Source: Oscillospiraceae bacterium (GTDB lineage: Bacteria; Bacillota; Clostridia; Oscillospirales; Oscillospiraceae). Taken from it: a DNA stretch of 64,000 bases. The stretch is taken from contig JAETOQ010000001.1 in assembly GCA_021771635.1 (NCBI GenBank), positions 1-64,000 of the forward strand, given 5' to 3'. Shown here one piece after another: positions 7,396-16,091 of the stretch (within the stretch, counting starts at the first letter, position 1; the number at the start of each line of letters is the position of its first letter). The notes below the pieces were generated by a model. The model worked only from the letters and a program-made list of their open reading frames with translations. It did no database searches and was not told the origin of the DNA. A program made the position numbers and the translations under genes.

Positions 7396-8529
7396 GTGAA
7401 CAAGGAACGGCTGGGCGCGTTCATCGCGGAAAACCGGAAGTCCATGGGTCTGACACAGCGGGAGCTGGCGGAGAAGCTCCACATCACGGACAAGGCCGTC
7501 AGCAAGTGGGAGCGGGGGCTGAGCTACCCCGACGTGACGCTGCTGGAACCCCTGGCGGCGGTGTTCGGCCTGCGCATGGAGGAATTGATGGCCTGCCGGA
7601 AGCGGGAGGCAGAGGGGGAGGAGGAACCCATGAAAGCATTGCTGGATATTTCCAGAGACAGTGTAAAGGCGGAGCGGCGGCGGGGCTGGTCCCGGCTCCT
7701 CAGCGTGCTGGCGCTGCTGGCGGTGACGGCGCTGGTCATTCTGTACGCGGTATCGTACCAGTCTGTCCAGAATGACAACAGCGCGGTCCAACTGAAGGAG
7801 ACGGTGGACGGGGAGAACTATATTTTCATCGTGGAGCCGGGAAACGACGACCATCTGCTGCGGCTGAAGTGCGGCGGGGATGTGGACTTCAACGCCGTCC
7901 AGTTGACCAATGAATGGGGAGATCAGAACAACTTCCGGATGTCCTACCGCTGGAACCGCTGGACCCGGCAGGGTACGGTGACAGCCTGCCAGCTTCAGGG
8001 ATACATTCTGGGCCATAAGCGGGGTATGACCTCTGATCGTGGCTGCGAGCCGCTGTTCGGATATCCGGAGGTGTTTTACAGCTTTGAAAACTACTACCAG
8101 GACCCGTACAGCAAATCCGAGGGACGCGTCTTTCTCTTCAACCTCCGCCTTTGGATAGCGAAGGACGGACAGTCTCCGGACAAGGGGGCGCTGGGCACCG
8201 TGGTGGATGGCGGCTCCCCCTATCCGGAGGACATCAAAGAGACCATTTTGCTGGTGGAGGACTGCCTGATGGCGGCGCCCTGGGATTGGGACGGCGACGG
8301 AGAGAATGAGCTGGTGGTCCGCACCCGCTGGGTGGAGAAGCCCTACACCGTCTATGACATGGCGGACGGGGAGATCGTGACGGCCTGGCCGGACACGGTG
8401 CCGGAGGACCTGACGGAGGCGCTGATGACCGACGAGGAACGGGCGGAGCAGTACCGGCAGATGGTCCTGGCCGCACAGGGCGGCGCCTCCGGTGAACCGG
8501 GACCGCAGGAGGGAGATCTGGTCCTGTGA
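7396..8529 (+). CDS. Membrane-anchored XRE-family regulator
   Basis: A 377-aa protein with an N-terminal XRE helix-turn-helix (about residues 6-60; TQRELAEKLHITDKAVSKWERG), a linker, one membrane helix at about 98-118 (LLSVLALLAVTALVILYAV) preceded by RRR, and a large outer domain of about 250 residues. The outer part contains WDWDGDGENELVVRT near 296-306, a DxDxDG calcium-loop-like motif as in FG-GAP/VCBS repeats. The layout suggests a one-component sensor that reads an outside signal and regulates DNA at the membrane. GTG 7396 follows GAGGTG. A small gene follows closely. Confidence 0.82.
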   Translation: MNKERLGAFIAENRKSMGLTQRELAEKLHITDKAVSKWERGLSYPDVTLLEPLAAVFGLRMEELMACRKREAEGEEEPMKALLDISRDSVKAERRRGWSRLLSVLALLAVTALVILYAVSYQSVQNDNSAVQLKETVDGENYIFIVEPGNDDHLLRLKCGGDVDFNAVQLTNEWGDQNNFRMSYRWNRWTRQGTVTACQLQGYILGHKRGMTSDRGCEPLFGYPEVFYSFENYYQDPYSKSEGRVFLFNLRLWIAKDGQSPDKGALGTVVDGGSPYPEDIKETILLVEDCLMAAPWDWDGDGENELVVRTRWVEKPYTVYDMADGEIVTAWPDTVPEDLTEALMTDEERAEQYRQMVLAAQGGASGEPGPQEGDLVL

Positions 8530-8549
8530 GCCGGGCGAAAGAGGGAACG

Positions 8550-8720
8550 ATGCCAGCAAAGCCGAAGAGCGGCGGCCCGTGGCGCGTCTGGGTGGATACC
8601 CAAAACCGTGTGATCTCCTTCCACGAGGCCGAGGGCTGTGAACTTCTGGAATTCCACAGCCGGGAGCTGTTCCTGAACTGCGTGGACCAATACACGAAGC
8701 AGCAGTACCGCTATATGTAG
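8550..8720 (+). CDS. Small uncharacterised protein (56 aa)
   Basis: A short frame starting at ATG 8550 after AGAGGGA at 5 bases; an in-frame GTG at 8526 overlapping the regulator stop is the alternative. The product reads WRVWVDTQNRVISFHEAEGCELLEF and ends QYTKQQYRYM. It looks like a small soluble beta/alpha protein without recognised motifs. It is most likely co-transcribed with the membrane-anchored regulator upstream. Function unknown. Confidence 0.6.
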   Translation: MPAKPKSGGPWRVWVDTQNRVISFHEAEGCELLEFHSRELFLNCVDQYTKQQYRYM

Positions 8721-8812
8721 GGCGGGCCGCCCGCGCTCAGAATGGGGGACGCCCAACCCGACCGGTCCGCCGGTGAGAGGGGGGAATCCGCCTGCCCCAC
8801 CGGATCAGATCA

Positions 8813-8847
8813 GAAAAGCCCCGGTCTCGTGTTCCGAGACCGGGGCC
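8813..8847 (-). terminator. rnpB terminator
   Basis: GCCCCGGTCTCG (8818-8829) pairs perfectly with CGAGACCGGGGC (8835-8846). On the minus strand the hairpin is followed by TTTTCTG, placing it just beyond the 3' end of the RNase P RNA. Confidence 0.88.
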
Positions 8848-8855
8848 ATATCATG

Positions 8856-9220
8856 GCGCGAGCAAAACTGTAAGCCGGGTTCTGTATTTGACAGTCATCT
8901 ATCTAGGCGTACCGTTGCCGGCACGCTCAAGCCACCCCGGGAGCGGCCGGGCCAGCCTTGGAGTTGCCTCCTGCTCCCATACCGGTGTTGCTCCGGATAG
9001 AGTTTACAGCGACGGACAGTTCCCAGCCGTCGGGTGCGCTCTTACCGCACCTTTCCACCCTTACCTGTGCGGCCAAGCCGCACAGGCGGTATATCTCTGT
9101 TGCACTTTTCCTGAAGTCGCCTTCGGCGGGCGTTACCCGTTATCCTTGCCCTGTGGAGCCCGGACTTTCCTCATGGACGGCCTTTCGGCCTGCCCACGCG
9201 ACTGTCTGTTTTCCTCGCGC
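8856..9220 (-). ncRNA. rnpB: RNase P RNA (class A)
   Basis: The catalytic RNA of RNase P, which matures tRNA 5' ends. On the minus strand the hallmark GAGGAAAGTCCGGGCTCC is seen near 9160-9177, followed by CAGGGCAAGGATAACGGGTAA, and the 3' end has ACAGAACCCGGCTTAC. The outermost helix P1 can be drawn from GCGCGAGGAAAAC at 9208-9220 and GTTTTGCTCGCGC at 8856-8868, which pair at 12 of 13 positions. These ends give about 365 nt, normal for the class. A terminator follows at 8813-8847. Confidence 0.95.
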
Positions 9221-9285
9221 GTCTATTGTACAGGAAGGACGGGAGATTGTCAACCCGGCGATGCCTGAAACCGTACTGGCCGTGT

Positions 9286-9628
9286 TCAGTCTCCCGCCCG
9301 TTCCAGCAGATCTTTCACCAGCTCCATCGCCCGGATGGTGGGGGAGAAGCGTTTGTACGCCGGGGAGTCCGCAGGGTGCTTCCTTCGCCTCCGTCTTGCG
9401 GAGGATGGAGGCGAAGGGCGGCAGGGCCGCTTCCAGTTCCTCCTTCGGAATGCCTCCGGCTTCACCGGAGAGAAGCCTCTGCGCGGTGCGGAGGGCGCGG
9501 AGCCGGTTTTTCAGCAGGGCGTGCTGGGCGGTCCCCGGCTGGAACTTGGGCTGGATCTTCTCACAGCGGCTGATGGCGCTCTCCACCACCCGCATGGCAT
9601 CGTCCAGCTCCTGTTGGGTGTGCGGCAC
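9286..9628 (-). pseudogene. Small helical protein gene with an apparent frameshift
   Basis: A minus-strand frame starting at GTG 9628 after GAGGAGGG reads PHTQQELDDAMRVVE...CEKIQPKFQPGTAQHALLKNRL and continues to ASILRKTEAKE. It then loses sense, while the neighbouring frame reads HPADSPAYKRFSPTIRAMELVKDLLE and stops at 9286. Joining the two gives a coherent helical protein of about 113 aa. The break lies near 9380 and a single-base length change explains it. It could be a real mutation or a sequencing error. Function unknown; it lies divergently upstream of murD. Confidence 0.6.
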
Positions 9629-9784
9629 AGATGATCCCTCCTCTCCGGACCTGATGATACCACGGTCCCGCAGCCGGGACAAGGGAAAAGTTTTCCTCCC
9701 GCATTGTAATTTTCCGCCATTTGCGGTATAATGCTTCAGTACGCAATTTTCCGCCTCCGGCGGAGGACATAAGGAGCGATCCCC

Positions 9785-11164
9785 ATGACATTTGAAGCAT
9801 ATCTGCATGCCCTGCAAAGTAAGACCGTGGCCGTCATCGGCATCGGCGTTTCCAACCGGCCCCTCATTGAATTGCTGCTCTCCCGCGGCATCTCTGTCAC
9901 CGCCTGTGACAAAAAGGACCGGGCGGCGCTGGGAGCCATCAGCGGGGAGCTAGAGGCCAGGGGCGCCGTCCTGCGCCTGGGGCCGGACTACCTGAAGGAC
10001 CTGGACCAGGACGTGATCTTCCGCACCCCCGGCATGCGGCCCGATCTGCCGGAGCTGACCGCCGCCGTGGAGCGGGGGAGCCTGCTGACCAGCGAGATGG
10101 AGGTCTTTTTTGAAGTCTGCCCCTGCACCAGGATCGCCGTCACCGGAAGCGACGGCAAGACGACCACGACCACCATCATCGCGGAGCTTTTGAAGCGGGC
10201 GGGGCGGACCGTCCATCTGGGGGGCAACATCGGCCGCCCGCTGCTGGCGGAGACCGGGGAGATGAGGCCGGAGGACATCGCGGTGCTGGAGCTGTCCAGC
10301 TTCCAGCTGATGACCATGACGCACAGCCCCCACATCGCCGTCATCACCAACCTGGCCCCCAACCATCTGGATGTCCACAAGGACTTCGCGGAGTATATTG
10401 CCGCAAAGGAAAATATCTTTACACATCAGACGGCGGAGGATATTGCCGTTTTCAATGCCGACAATGACCTGACGGCGGAGGAGGCCGCGCGGGCTGTGGG
10501 CCGGGCGCGGCTGTTCTCCCGGAAGCGGGAGCTGGCGGACGGCGTGTTCCTCCGTGGAGAGGCCGTCATCGCCCGGCACGGAGACACGGAGCGGGAGGTC
10601 ATGCGGACCTCCGACATCCGGCTTCCCGGCGTCCACAACATCGAAAATTATCTGGCGGCCATCGCCGCCGTGGACGGCCTGGTGCCGGATGACATCGTGC
10701 GGGACTTTGCCCGGGAATTCGGCGGCGTGGAGCACCGCATCGAGCTGATCCGCACCCGGAGGGGCGTCCGGTGGTACAACGACTCCATCGCCTCCAGCCC
10801 CAGCCGCACCATCGCGGGCTTGAACTCCTTCAGCCAAAAGGTCATCCTCATCGCCGGGGGCAAGGACAAGGGCATCTCCTACGACAGCCTGGGCCCGGTG
10901 GTCAACGACCATGTAAAGCTTCTGATCCTCTGCGGCGCCACGGCGGACGTCATCCGCCAGTCCACGGAGCAGGCCCCCAACTACGCGGGGCTGGAGATCG
11001 TGGATGTGGAGGACTACCATCAGGCCGTAGCCCTGGCGGACAGCCGGGCGGAGGCGGGCGACGTGGTGATCCTGTCTCCCGCCAGCACCTCCTTCGACCG
11101 CTTTGCCAACTTCATGGAGCGGGGAAAAGCCTTCAAGGAGATCGTCAACCAATTGGAGAGCTGA
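9785..11164 (+). CDS. murD: UDP-N-acetylmuramoyl-L-alanine--D-glutamate ligase
   Basis: MurD adds D-glutamate to UDP-MurNAc-L-Ala in the cytoplasm during peptidoglycan precursor synthesis. The 459-aa protein has an N-terminal Rossmann-like domain (VAVIGIGVSNRPL, about residues 14-26), the ATP-binding loop GSDGKTTTTT near 121, LELSSFQL, NLAPNHLDVH, the central-domain GVHNIENYLAA, and C-terminal YNDSIASSPSRT and SPASTSFDRF. All are standard Mur ligase signatures. ATG 9785 follows AAGGAG. It is followed directly by the sporulation gene yunB rather than by other mur genes, so it stands apart from a dcw cluster. Confidence 0.97.
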   Translation: MTFEAYLHALQSKTVAVIGIGVSNRPLIELLLSRGISVTACDKKDRAALGAISGELEARGAVLRLGPDYLKDLDQDVIFRTPGMRPDLPELTAAVERGSLLTSEMEVFFEVCPCTRIAVTGSDGKTTTTTIIAELLKRAGRTVHLGGNIGRPLLAETGEMRPEDIAVLELSSFQLMTMTHSPHIAVITNLAPNHLDVHKDFAEYIAAKENIFTHQTAEDIAVFNADNDLTAEEAARAVGRARLFSRKRELADGVFLRGEAVIARHGDTEREVMRTSDIRLPGVHNIENYLAAIAAVDGLVPDDIVRDFAREFGGVEHRIELIRTRRGVRWYNDSIASSPSRTIAGLNSFSQKVILIAGGKDKGISYDSLGPVVNDHVKLLILCGATADVIRQSTEQAPNYAGLEIVDVEDYHQAVALADSRAEAGDVVILSPASTSFDRFANFMERGKAFKEIVNQLES

Positions 11165-11247
11165 GGCCATATTTTTGATTTCCAGGTTCTCTTTCTCATA
11201 GAGTCAAGCCGCGCCCGCATAGGATGCCGGGAGGGGAGGCGGCGCAC

Positions 11248-11952
11248 ATGAGACCTGGCTTTTTCCACTACCGGCGGCGGATGGACCGCCGTTTCCTGGC
11301 GCGGGCGGTCCTTTTCGCACTGACGGCGCTGGCCCTGACGCTGGTGATCTTCGCCACGTCACAGCTCCGCCCGCTGCTGGAGAGCCTTGCCACCACCAGG
11401 GTGAGCAACACTGTGAACCGCATCGTCTCCGAGGCGGTGGACGAGGCCATTGCAAACGGCGAGATCAGCTATGAACAGCTGATCTCCTTTGAAAAGGACA
11501 ACGAGGGCAAGATCACCGCCGTCCACAGCAACATGGCGGCCTGCAACCGCCTGCAGTCGGAGATCCTGGACATCATTCTGGCCCGCATCGACCAGGTGTC
11601 CGCCCGGGAGCTGTCCATCCCCATCGGGACGCTCTCCGGCTCCTCGCTGCTGGCGGGCCGGGGGCCGCGGATCTCGGTGCGGATGGAGTCCGTCGGCTCC
11701 TCCACCGCCAGGTTTCAAAATGAGTTCATCGACGCGGGCATCAACCAGACCAAGCACCAGATCGTGCTGAACATCGACGTATACGTCAGCATCCTGCTGC
11801 CGGGCTTCACCACGGTCACCCAGGTCTCCAACGCCGTCACCGTGGCGGAGACCGTCATCGTCGGCTCCGTGCCGGACACCTACACCTATTTTTCCACCAC
11901 CCCCGCCGACTACGCAGGGGATGCGAAGGACTATATCCTGAATGGAAATTAA
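11248..11952 (+). CDS. yunB: Sporulation protein YunB
   Basis: A 234-aa sporulation membrane protein. It has a basic N-terminus, one membrane helix (about residues 20-40, LARAVLFALTALALTLVIF), then the YunB domain with VSNTVNRIVSEAVDEAI, IPIGTLSGSSLLAGRGP and the late IVLNIDVYVSILLPGF. These last two segments are typical of YunB, a protein needed for normal sporulation in Bacillus. ATG 11248 follows GGGAGGGGAGG; an earlier in-frame ATG at 11224 has no site. The stop codon TAA is the first bases of repeat R2 copy 1, so the repeat abuts the gene. Confidence 0.9.
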   Translation: MRPGFFHYRRRMDRRFLARAVLFALTALALTLVIFATSQLRPLLESLATTRVSNTVNRIVSEAVDEAIANGEISYEQLISFEKDNEGKITAVHSNMAACNRLQSEILDIILARIDQVSARELSIPIGTLSGSSLLAGRGPRISVRMESVGSSTARFQNEFIDAGINQTKHQIVLNIDVYVSILLPGFTTVTQVSNAVTVAETVIVGSVPDTYTYFSTTPADYAGDAKDYILNGN

Positions 11953-12066
11953 GAACCTGTATTCATAACCGGGGAATGCCGGATGGACGAGGATTTTTCT
12001 CGTCAGACAAGGAGATTTCCCTTGCCATACTGACGTATGGCAAGGGAAAGCGACGCCGTATGGCCG
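11950..12066 (+). repeat. Dispersed repeat R2, copy 1
   Basis: About 117 bp starting with the yunB stop codon (TAAGAACCTGTATTCATAAC) and running to GTATGGCCG. It matches 16089-16206 at about 90 percent by eye, with one single-base gap. It contains a perfect 12-bp hairpin, CCCTTGCCATAC/GTATGGCAAGGG around TGAC (12019-12046). It runs directly into R1 copy 3. Both copies of R2 start at the stop codon of the upstream gene. Confidence 0.85.
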
Positions 12067-12137
12067 CTGAAGGGCGGCGCGCTTAGCGACGCCTTCTTCC
12101 GCAGAAAATATCTATTTTCTGTGGAAGAATCGTATTA
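12060..12137 (-). repeat. Modular hairpin repeat R1, copy 3 (partial)
   Basis: On the minus strand it reads AATACGATTCTTCCACAG, a long A/T-loop hairpin, AAGGCGTCGCTAAGCGCGCC and GCC. This is nearly identical over about 60 bases to copy 1 at 4131-4194. Only the left part of the full element is present, joined to repeat R2. Confidence 0.8.
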
Positions 12138-12142
12138 AACCC

Positions 12143-12292
12143 AAAATTGATAATTCATAATTGACAATGAACGTGCGCTGGTGGGGAAAGCCCTCTTCGA
12201 TGTGGGCCTTTCCCCCCTCCCTGACACCAGGGCCGCCAGCGCCCGCCAAGCTCCATAATTCTCAATGATCCATGATCAATTATGAATGACTG
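12143..12292. repeat. Nested fold-back element before ligA
   Basis: Three nested inverted pairs are visible: TTCATAATTGA (12153-12163) with TCAATTATGAA (12276-12286); GCGCTGG (about 12175-12181) with CCAGCGC (about 12236-12242); and GGGGAAAG with CTTTCCCC (12182-12215). The whole can fold back on itself like a small MITE. It ends just before the GGAGG of ligA, so it forms part of that leader. Confidence 0.6.
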
Positions 12293-12302
12293 GAGGTACA
12301 AG

Positions 12303-14279
12303 ATGGACTACCGCGAGGAAATGAAGCAGCTGCGGGACACCCTGAACGAAAACGGCTACCGTTATTACGTGCTGGACGCCCCCACCATGAGCGACTATGA
12401 ATACGACATGCTCAACCGCCGTCTGGAGGAGCTGGAGGCGGCGCACCCGGAGGAGGTCACCCCGGATTCACCCACCCAGCGCATCGGCGGCAAGATCCTG
12501 CAAGGCTTTTCCCCTTACACCCATGAGGTGCCGCTGGAGAGCCTGCAGGACGTGTTCAACGCCGGAGAGGTGGCGGAGTTCTGTGACCGCATGGACGAGG
12601 CATTGGGCGCGCCTGTGGAGTACTCCGTGGAGCCGAAGGTGGACGGCCTGTCCGTGGCCCTGGAGTACCGGGACGGCGTGTTCGTCCGGGGCGCCACCCG
12701 GGGCGACGGCCGGGTGGGGGAGGACGTGACGGAGAATCTGAAGACTGTCCGCTCCATCCCCATGACCCTGCCGGAAAAGCTGCCCCGGCTCATCGTCCGG
12801 GGCGAGGTCTACATGTCCCGGGCGGTGTTTGAGGAGATCAACGCCATGCGGGAATTACAGGGAAAGCCCCTCATGGCCAATCCCCGCAATGCCGCCGCCG
12901 GTTCCCTGCGGCAGCTGGACTCCAAGATCTGCGCCGAGCGGAAATTGGACATCCAGGTCTTCAACCTGCAGCTGGCGGAGGGCCGGGAATTCGCCTCCCA
13001 CGCGGAGACGCTGGACTACCTGGCCTCCCAGCGGTTCAAGGTCATCCCCCACAAGTCCCTTGCCGGGACCTCCGCCGTTCAGGCGGAGATTGACCGCATC
13101 AACGACCAGCGGATGGACTACCCCTTTGACATTGACGGTGCTGTTGTTAAGGTAAACTCCTTGTCGGACCGCACTGTTCTTGGCTCCACCGCCAAATTCC
13201 CCAAGTGGGCGGTGGCCTTCAAGTACCCGCCGGAGAAGAAGCCCTCCAAGGTGCTGGACATCGTGGTCCAGGTGGGCCGCACCGGCGTGCTGACGCCCAA
13301 GGCGGTGCTGGAGCCTGTCCGGCTGGCGGGCACCACCGTCACCAACGCCACCCTCCACAACCAGGACTATATCACGGAGAAAGATATTCGGGTGGGGGAC
13401 ACCGTGATCGTCCAGAAGGCGGGGGAGATCATTCCGGAGATTTTGGAGGTGGTCCCGGACCTGCGTCCGGAGGGCACGGTCCCGTACACCCTGCCGGAGG
13501 TCTGTCCGGTCTGCGGCGCGCCCGTCCGGCGGGACGAGGACGGCGCGGCCCTCCGCTGCACCGGCGCGGAGTGCCCGGCCCAGCTCCTGCGGAACATCAC
13601 CCACTTCGCCAGCCGCAATGCCATGGACATCGACGGCTGCGGCCCCGCCGTGGTCCAGCAGCTGGTGGAGAGCGGGCTGATCTCCAACGCCGCCGACCTT
13701 TACAGCATTCACGCCGGGGACGTTGCCAAGCTGGACCGCATGGGCGCCAAATCCGCGGAGAACCTGATCCGGGCCATTGAGAAGTCCAAGGCCAACGATT
13801 TGAGCAAGCTCATCTACGGACTGGGCATCCGGCAGGTGGGGGAGAAGGCCGCCAAGGTCCTGGCCTCCCATTTCAAGACCTTTGACGCCCTGGCCGCCGC
13901 CACGGCGGAGGAGCTGACGGAGATTGACGATGTGGGCGCCGTCACCGCCCAGTGCATCGTGGACTATCTGGCCCAGCCCCAGTCCAAAGACCTGATCCGC
14001 CGGCTCAGGGAGGCGGGCGTCAACATGGAGAGCACCCAGCAGCTGGTGGACGAGCGCTTTGCAGGCATGACCTTCGTCCTCACCGGCACCCTGACCAGGT
14101 TTGACCGCAAGACCGCCCAGGGCCTCATCGAGGAGCGGGGCGGCAAGGCGGCGGGCTCCGTCTCCAAGCGCACCACCTATGTGGTGGCGGGAGAGGCCGC
14201 CGGCAGCAAACTCAAAAAGGCCCAGGAGCTGAATATCCCCATCCTGACGGAGGACGACTTCGCCAAAATGCTGGAGTGA
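12303..14279 (+). CDS. ligA: NAD-dependent DNA ligase
   Basis: LigA seals nicks in DNA during replication and repair using NAD+. The 658-aa product has the adenylation domain with the active lysine at about residue 112 (EPKVDGLSVALEY), RGDGRVGEDVT, the OB fold, the four-Cys zinc finger (CPVCGAPV ... CTGAECPAQ), helix-hairpin-helix repeats and a C-terminal BRCT domain (GMTFVLTGTLTRFDRKTAQ to about residue 650). Length is normal. ATG 12303 follows GGAGG; an upstream in-frame ATG at 12282 precedes the ribosome site and is not used. The gene is not part of an obvious pcrA operon. Confidence 0.98.
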   Translation: MDYREEMKQLRDTLNENGYRYYVLDAPTMSDYEYDMLNRRLEELEAAHPEEVTPDSPTQRIGGKILQGFSPYTHEVPLESLQDVFNAGEVAEFCDRMDEALGAPVEYSVEPKVDGLSVALEYRDGVFVRGATRGDGRVGEDVTENLKTVRSIPMTLPEKLPRLIVRGEVYMSRAVFEEINAMRELQGKPLMANPRNAAAGSLRQLDSKICAERKLDIQVFNLQLAEGREFASHAETLDYLASQRFKVIPHKSLAGTSAVQAEIDRINDQRMDYPFDIDGAVVKVNSLSDRTVLGSTAKFPKWAVAFKYPPEKKPSKVLDIVVQVGRTGVLTPKAVLEPVRLAGTTVTNATLHNQDYITEKDIRVGDTVIVQKAGEIIPEILEVVPDLRPEGTVPYTLPEVCPVCGAPVRRDEDGAALRCTGAECPAQLLRNITHFASRNAMDIDGCGPAVVQQLVESGLISNAADLYSIHAGDVAKLDRMGAKSAENLIRAIEKSKANDLSKLIYGLGIRQVGEKAAKVLASHFKTFDALAAATAEELTEIDDVGAVTAQCIVDYLAQPQSKDLIRRLREAGVNMESTQQLVDERFAGMTFVLTGTLTRFDRKTAQGLIEERGGKAAGSVSKRTTYVVAGEAAGSKLKKAQELNIPILTEDDFAKMLE

Positions 14280-14429
14280 GGTCACGCTCGCCCCGGTGCT
14301 TCCGAGGCGGGCGTTTTGACGGTCTGTCCGCGGGCGCCTGCCCGGAGCAGAAGTGTCAGGCGCAGCGGAGAGCGAGGCGGTTGAACAGCCGCCACGCTTC
14401 AGAGAACACACCAGAGAGAGGACAAGCCT

Positions 14430-14987
14430 ATGCCGGAGAGATATATCGCCTTTGACGTGGAGACGCCCAACGCCGCCAACGACCGCATGAGCGCCATCGG
14501 CGTGGCGGTGGTGGAGGGCGGCGCCGTTGTGGAGGAATTTTCCACCCTGGTAAACCCCGAGACCTATTTCAACGCCTTCAATGTCCAGCTCACCGGCATC
14601 ACCCCGGGCATGGCGGCGGAGGCCCCAACGTTTCCGGAGCTGTGGCCCATTCTGGCGCCCATTTTGGAAAGCGGCCTGCTGGTGGCCCACAATGCGCCCT
14701 TTGACATGAGCGTGCTGTCCAAGTGCCTGCGGGCCTATGGCATTCCATGGCGGCCCGTTGTGGACTACGCCTGCACCTGCCGCATGGGGCGGCGGTGCTT
14801 CCCGGAGCTGGCAAACCACCGGCTGGACACCCTGTGTACATACCTGGATATCCCCCTGGACCACCACCGGGCGGGGAGCGACAGCCGGGCCTGCGGCGAG
14901 CTATTGCTGCGGTGCCTGGACCACGGTGCGGATATCGAGCGGTTCCGCCGCCATTACGACCTGCTCCGCGCCCGCACCATCTCGTAA
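14430..14987 (+). CDS. DnaQ-like 3'-5' exonuclease
   Basis: A 185-aa DEDDh exonuclease. The three motifs are present: FDVET (Exo I, about residue 8), VAHNAPFDMSVL (Exo II, about 88-99) and HHRAGSDSRACGEL (Exo III). The size is that of a stand-alone epsilon-like exonuclease, and no other domain is attached. In Firmicutes such proteins take part in DNA repair or proofreading, but the specific role is not set by sequence. It lies 150 bases after ligA and may share its transcript. Confidence 0.9.
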   Translation: MPERYIAFDVETPNAANDRMSAIGVAVVEGGAVVEEFSTLVNPETYFNAFNVQLTGITPGMAAEAPTFPELWPILAPILESGLLVAHNAPFDMSVLSKCLRAYGIPWRPVVDYACTCRMGRRCFPELANHRLDTLCTYLDIPLDHHRAGSDSRACGELLLRCLDHGADIERFRRHYDLLRARTIS

Positions 14988-15008
14988 CATCTGACTTTGG
15001 AGAACACG

Positions 15009-16091
15009 ATGAAAGAAACTGCTTTTCAAATCGGCCAAGTCCCTGCCATTCTGTACGGCGAGAAGGCAGATCGGATATTTCTCTTCGTCCATGGCAAGCA
15101 TGGCTGCAAGGAAGGGGCAAAGCCCTTTGCGGAGGCCGTCTGTCCCAAGGGGTGGCAGGTGCTGGCGATGGACCTGCCGGAGCACGGCGCACGCCAGGGC
15201 GGAGCGGAGACACTGGACCCCTGGCATGTGGTGCCGGAGCTGGAAGCCGTCCGGGCGTACATCCTAGCGCACTGGACCTCCATGGCCCTGCGGGCCGACA
15301 GCATCGGCGCCTGGTTCAGTATGCTGGCTTTTGGAGACACGCCCCTGGAGCAGTGCCTGTTCGTCTCACCCGTCCTGGACATGGCGGCCTTGATCCGGAG
15401 GATGATGGCCTGGGCTGGGGTGACGGAGGCGGAGCTGGAGGCCCGGGGGACCATTCCCACGGACTTCGGGGAGACGCTGTCCTGGGCGTATTACCAGTAC
15501 GCTATGTCCCACCCCATTGCGCGCTGGGACAGCCCCACCGCCATTCTGTACGCCGGACAGGATCACCTGACGCGCCGCCAGGAGGCGGAGGCCTTTGCCT
15601 CCCGGTTCCGCTGCGGCCTGACGGTGATGGAGGAGGGGGAGCACTGGTTCCACACGCCGGAGCAACTGGATTTTCTAGCCCGGTGGACCGACGCCCAGAC
15701 CACACCGCCTGAGGCTGCGATCCCGCAGCTGACGGCGGAGGAGTGCCTGTTTTTTGCCGGGAGGCCGGAGGCGCTGACACTCTACGAGACCTTGCGCGGC
15801 TCCATTCTGGCGGAATTTCCCCAGGTCCGGGTGAAGGTCCAGAAGACGCAGATCACCTTCGCGGAGCGGTACGGCTTCGCCTTTGTGTCCCGCCCCCGGC
15901 GGAAAGGGGACCGGGGAATTTTGCTGTCCTTTGGCCTGTCCCACCGGCAGGAGTCCCCCCGCATCCAGTACGCCTCGGAGCCGTATCCCGGCCGCTGGAC
16001 ACACCACGCGCCGGTCCGGGCGGCGGACGAGATCGATGAAGAGCTGCTGGGCTGGCTCCGGGAGGCCCATTGGTTCGCCGGACAGAAGTAA
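15009..16091 (+). CDS. Alpha/beta hydrolase fused to a DUF5655 domain
   Basis: A 360-aa two-part protein. Residues 1 to about 215 form an alpha/beta hydrolase: IFLFVHGKHGCKEGA for the oxyanion region, a nucleophile elbow RADSIGAW with Ser98, an acid at YAGQDHL and a histidine at EGEHWFH. From about residue 235 there is a DUF5655-like domain with KVQKTQITFAERYGFAFVS and a C-terminal LGWLREAHWFA. DUF5655 is usually separate and poorly understood. ATG 15009 follows GGAG; a TTG at 14997 is the alternative. The stop codon is the first base of repeat R2 copy 2. Substrate unknown. Confidence 0.8.
   Translation: MKETAFQIGQVPAILYGEKADRIFLFVHGKHGCKEGAKPFAEAVCPKGWQVLAMDLPEHGARQGGAETLDPWHVVPELEAVRAYILAHWTSMALRADSIGAWFSMLAFGDTPLEQCLFVSPVLDMAALIRRMMAWAGVTEAELEARGTIPTDFGETLSWAYYQYAMSHPIARWDSPTAILYAGQDHLTRRQEAEAFASRFRCGLTVMEEGEHWFHTPEQLDFLARWTDAQTTPPEAAIPQLTAEECLFFAGRPEALTLYETLRGSILAEFPQVRVKVQKTQITFAERYGFAFVSRPRRKGDRGILLSFGLSHRQESPRIQYASEPYPGRWTHHAPVRAADEIDEELLGWLREAHWFAGQK

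Noticed and set aside
6950-8720. Prophage remnant
   Set aside because: DUF6291 is often phage-linked, but no other phage gene, integrase or attachment site is near it.
12855-14867. 670-codon minus-strand frame opposite ligA and the exonuclease
   Set aside because: It covers two genes that have all family motifs on the plus strand; composition is typical of an antisense shadow.
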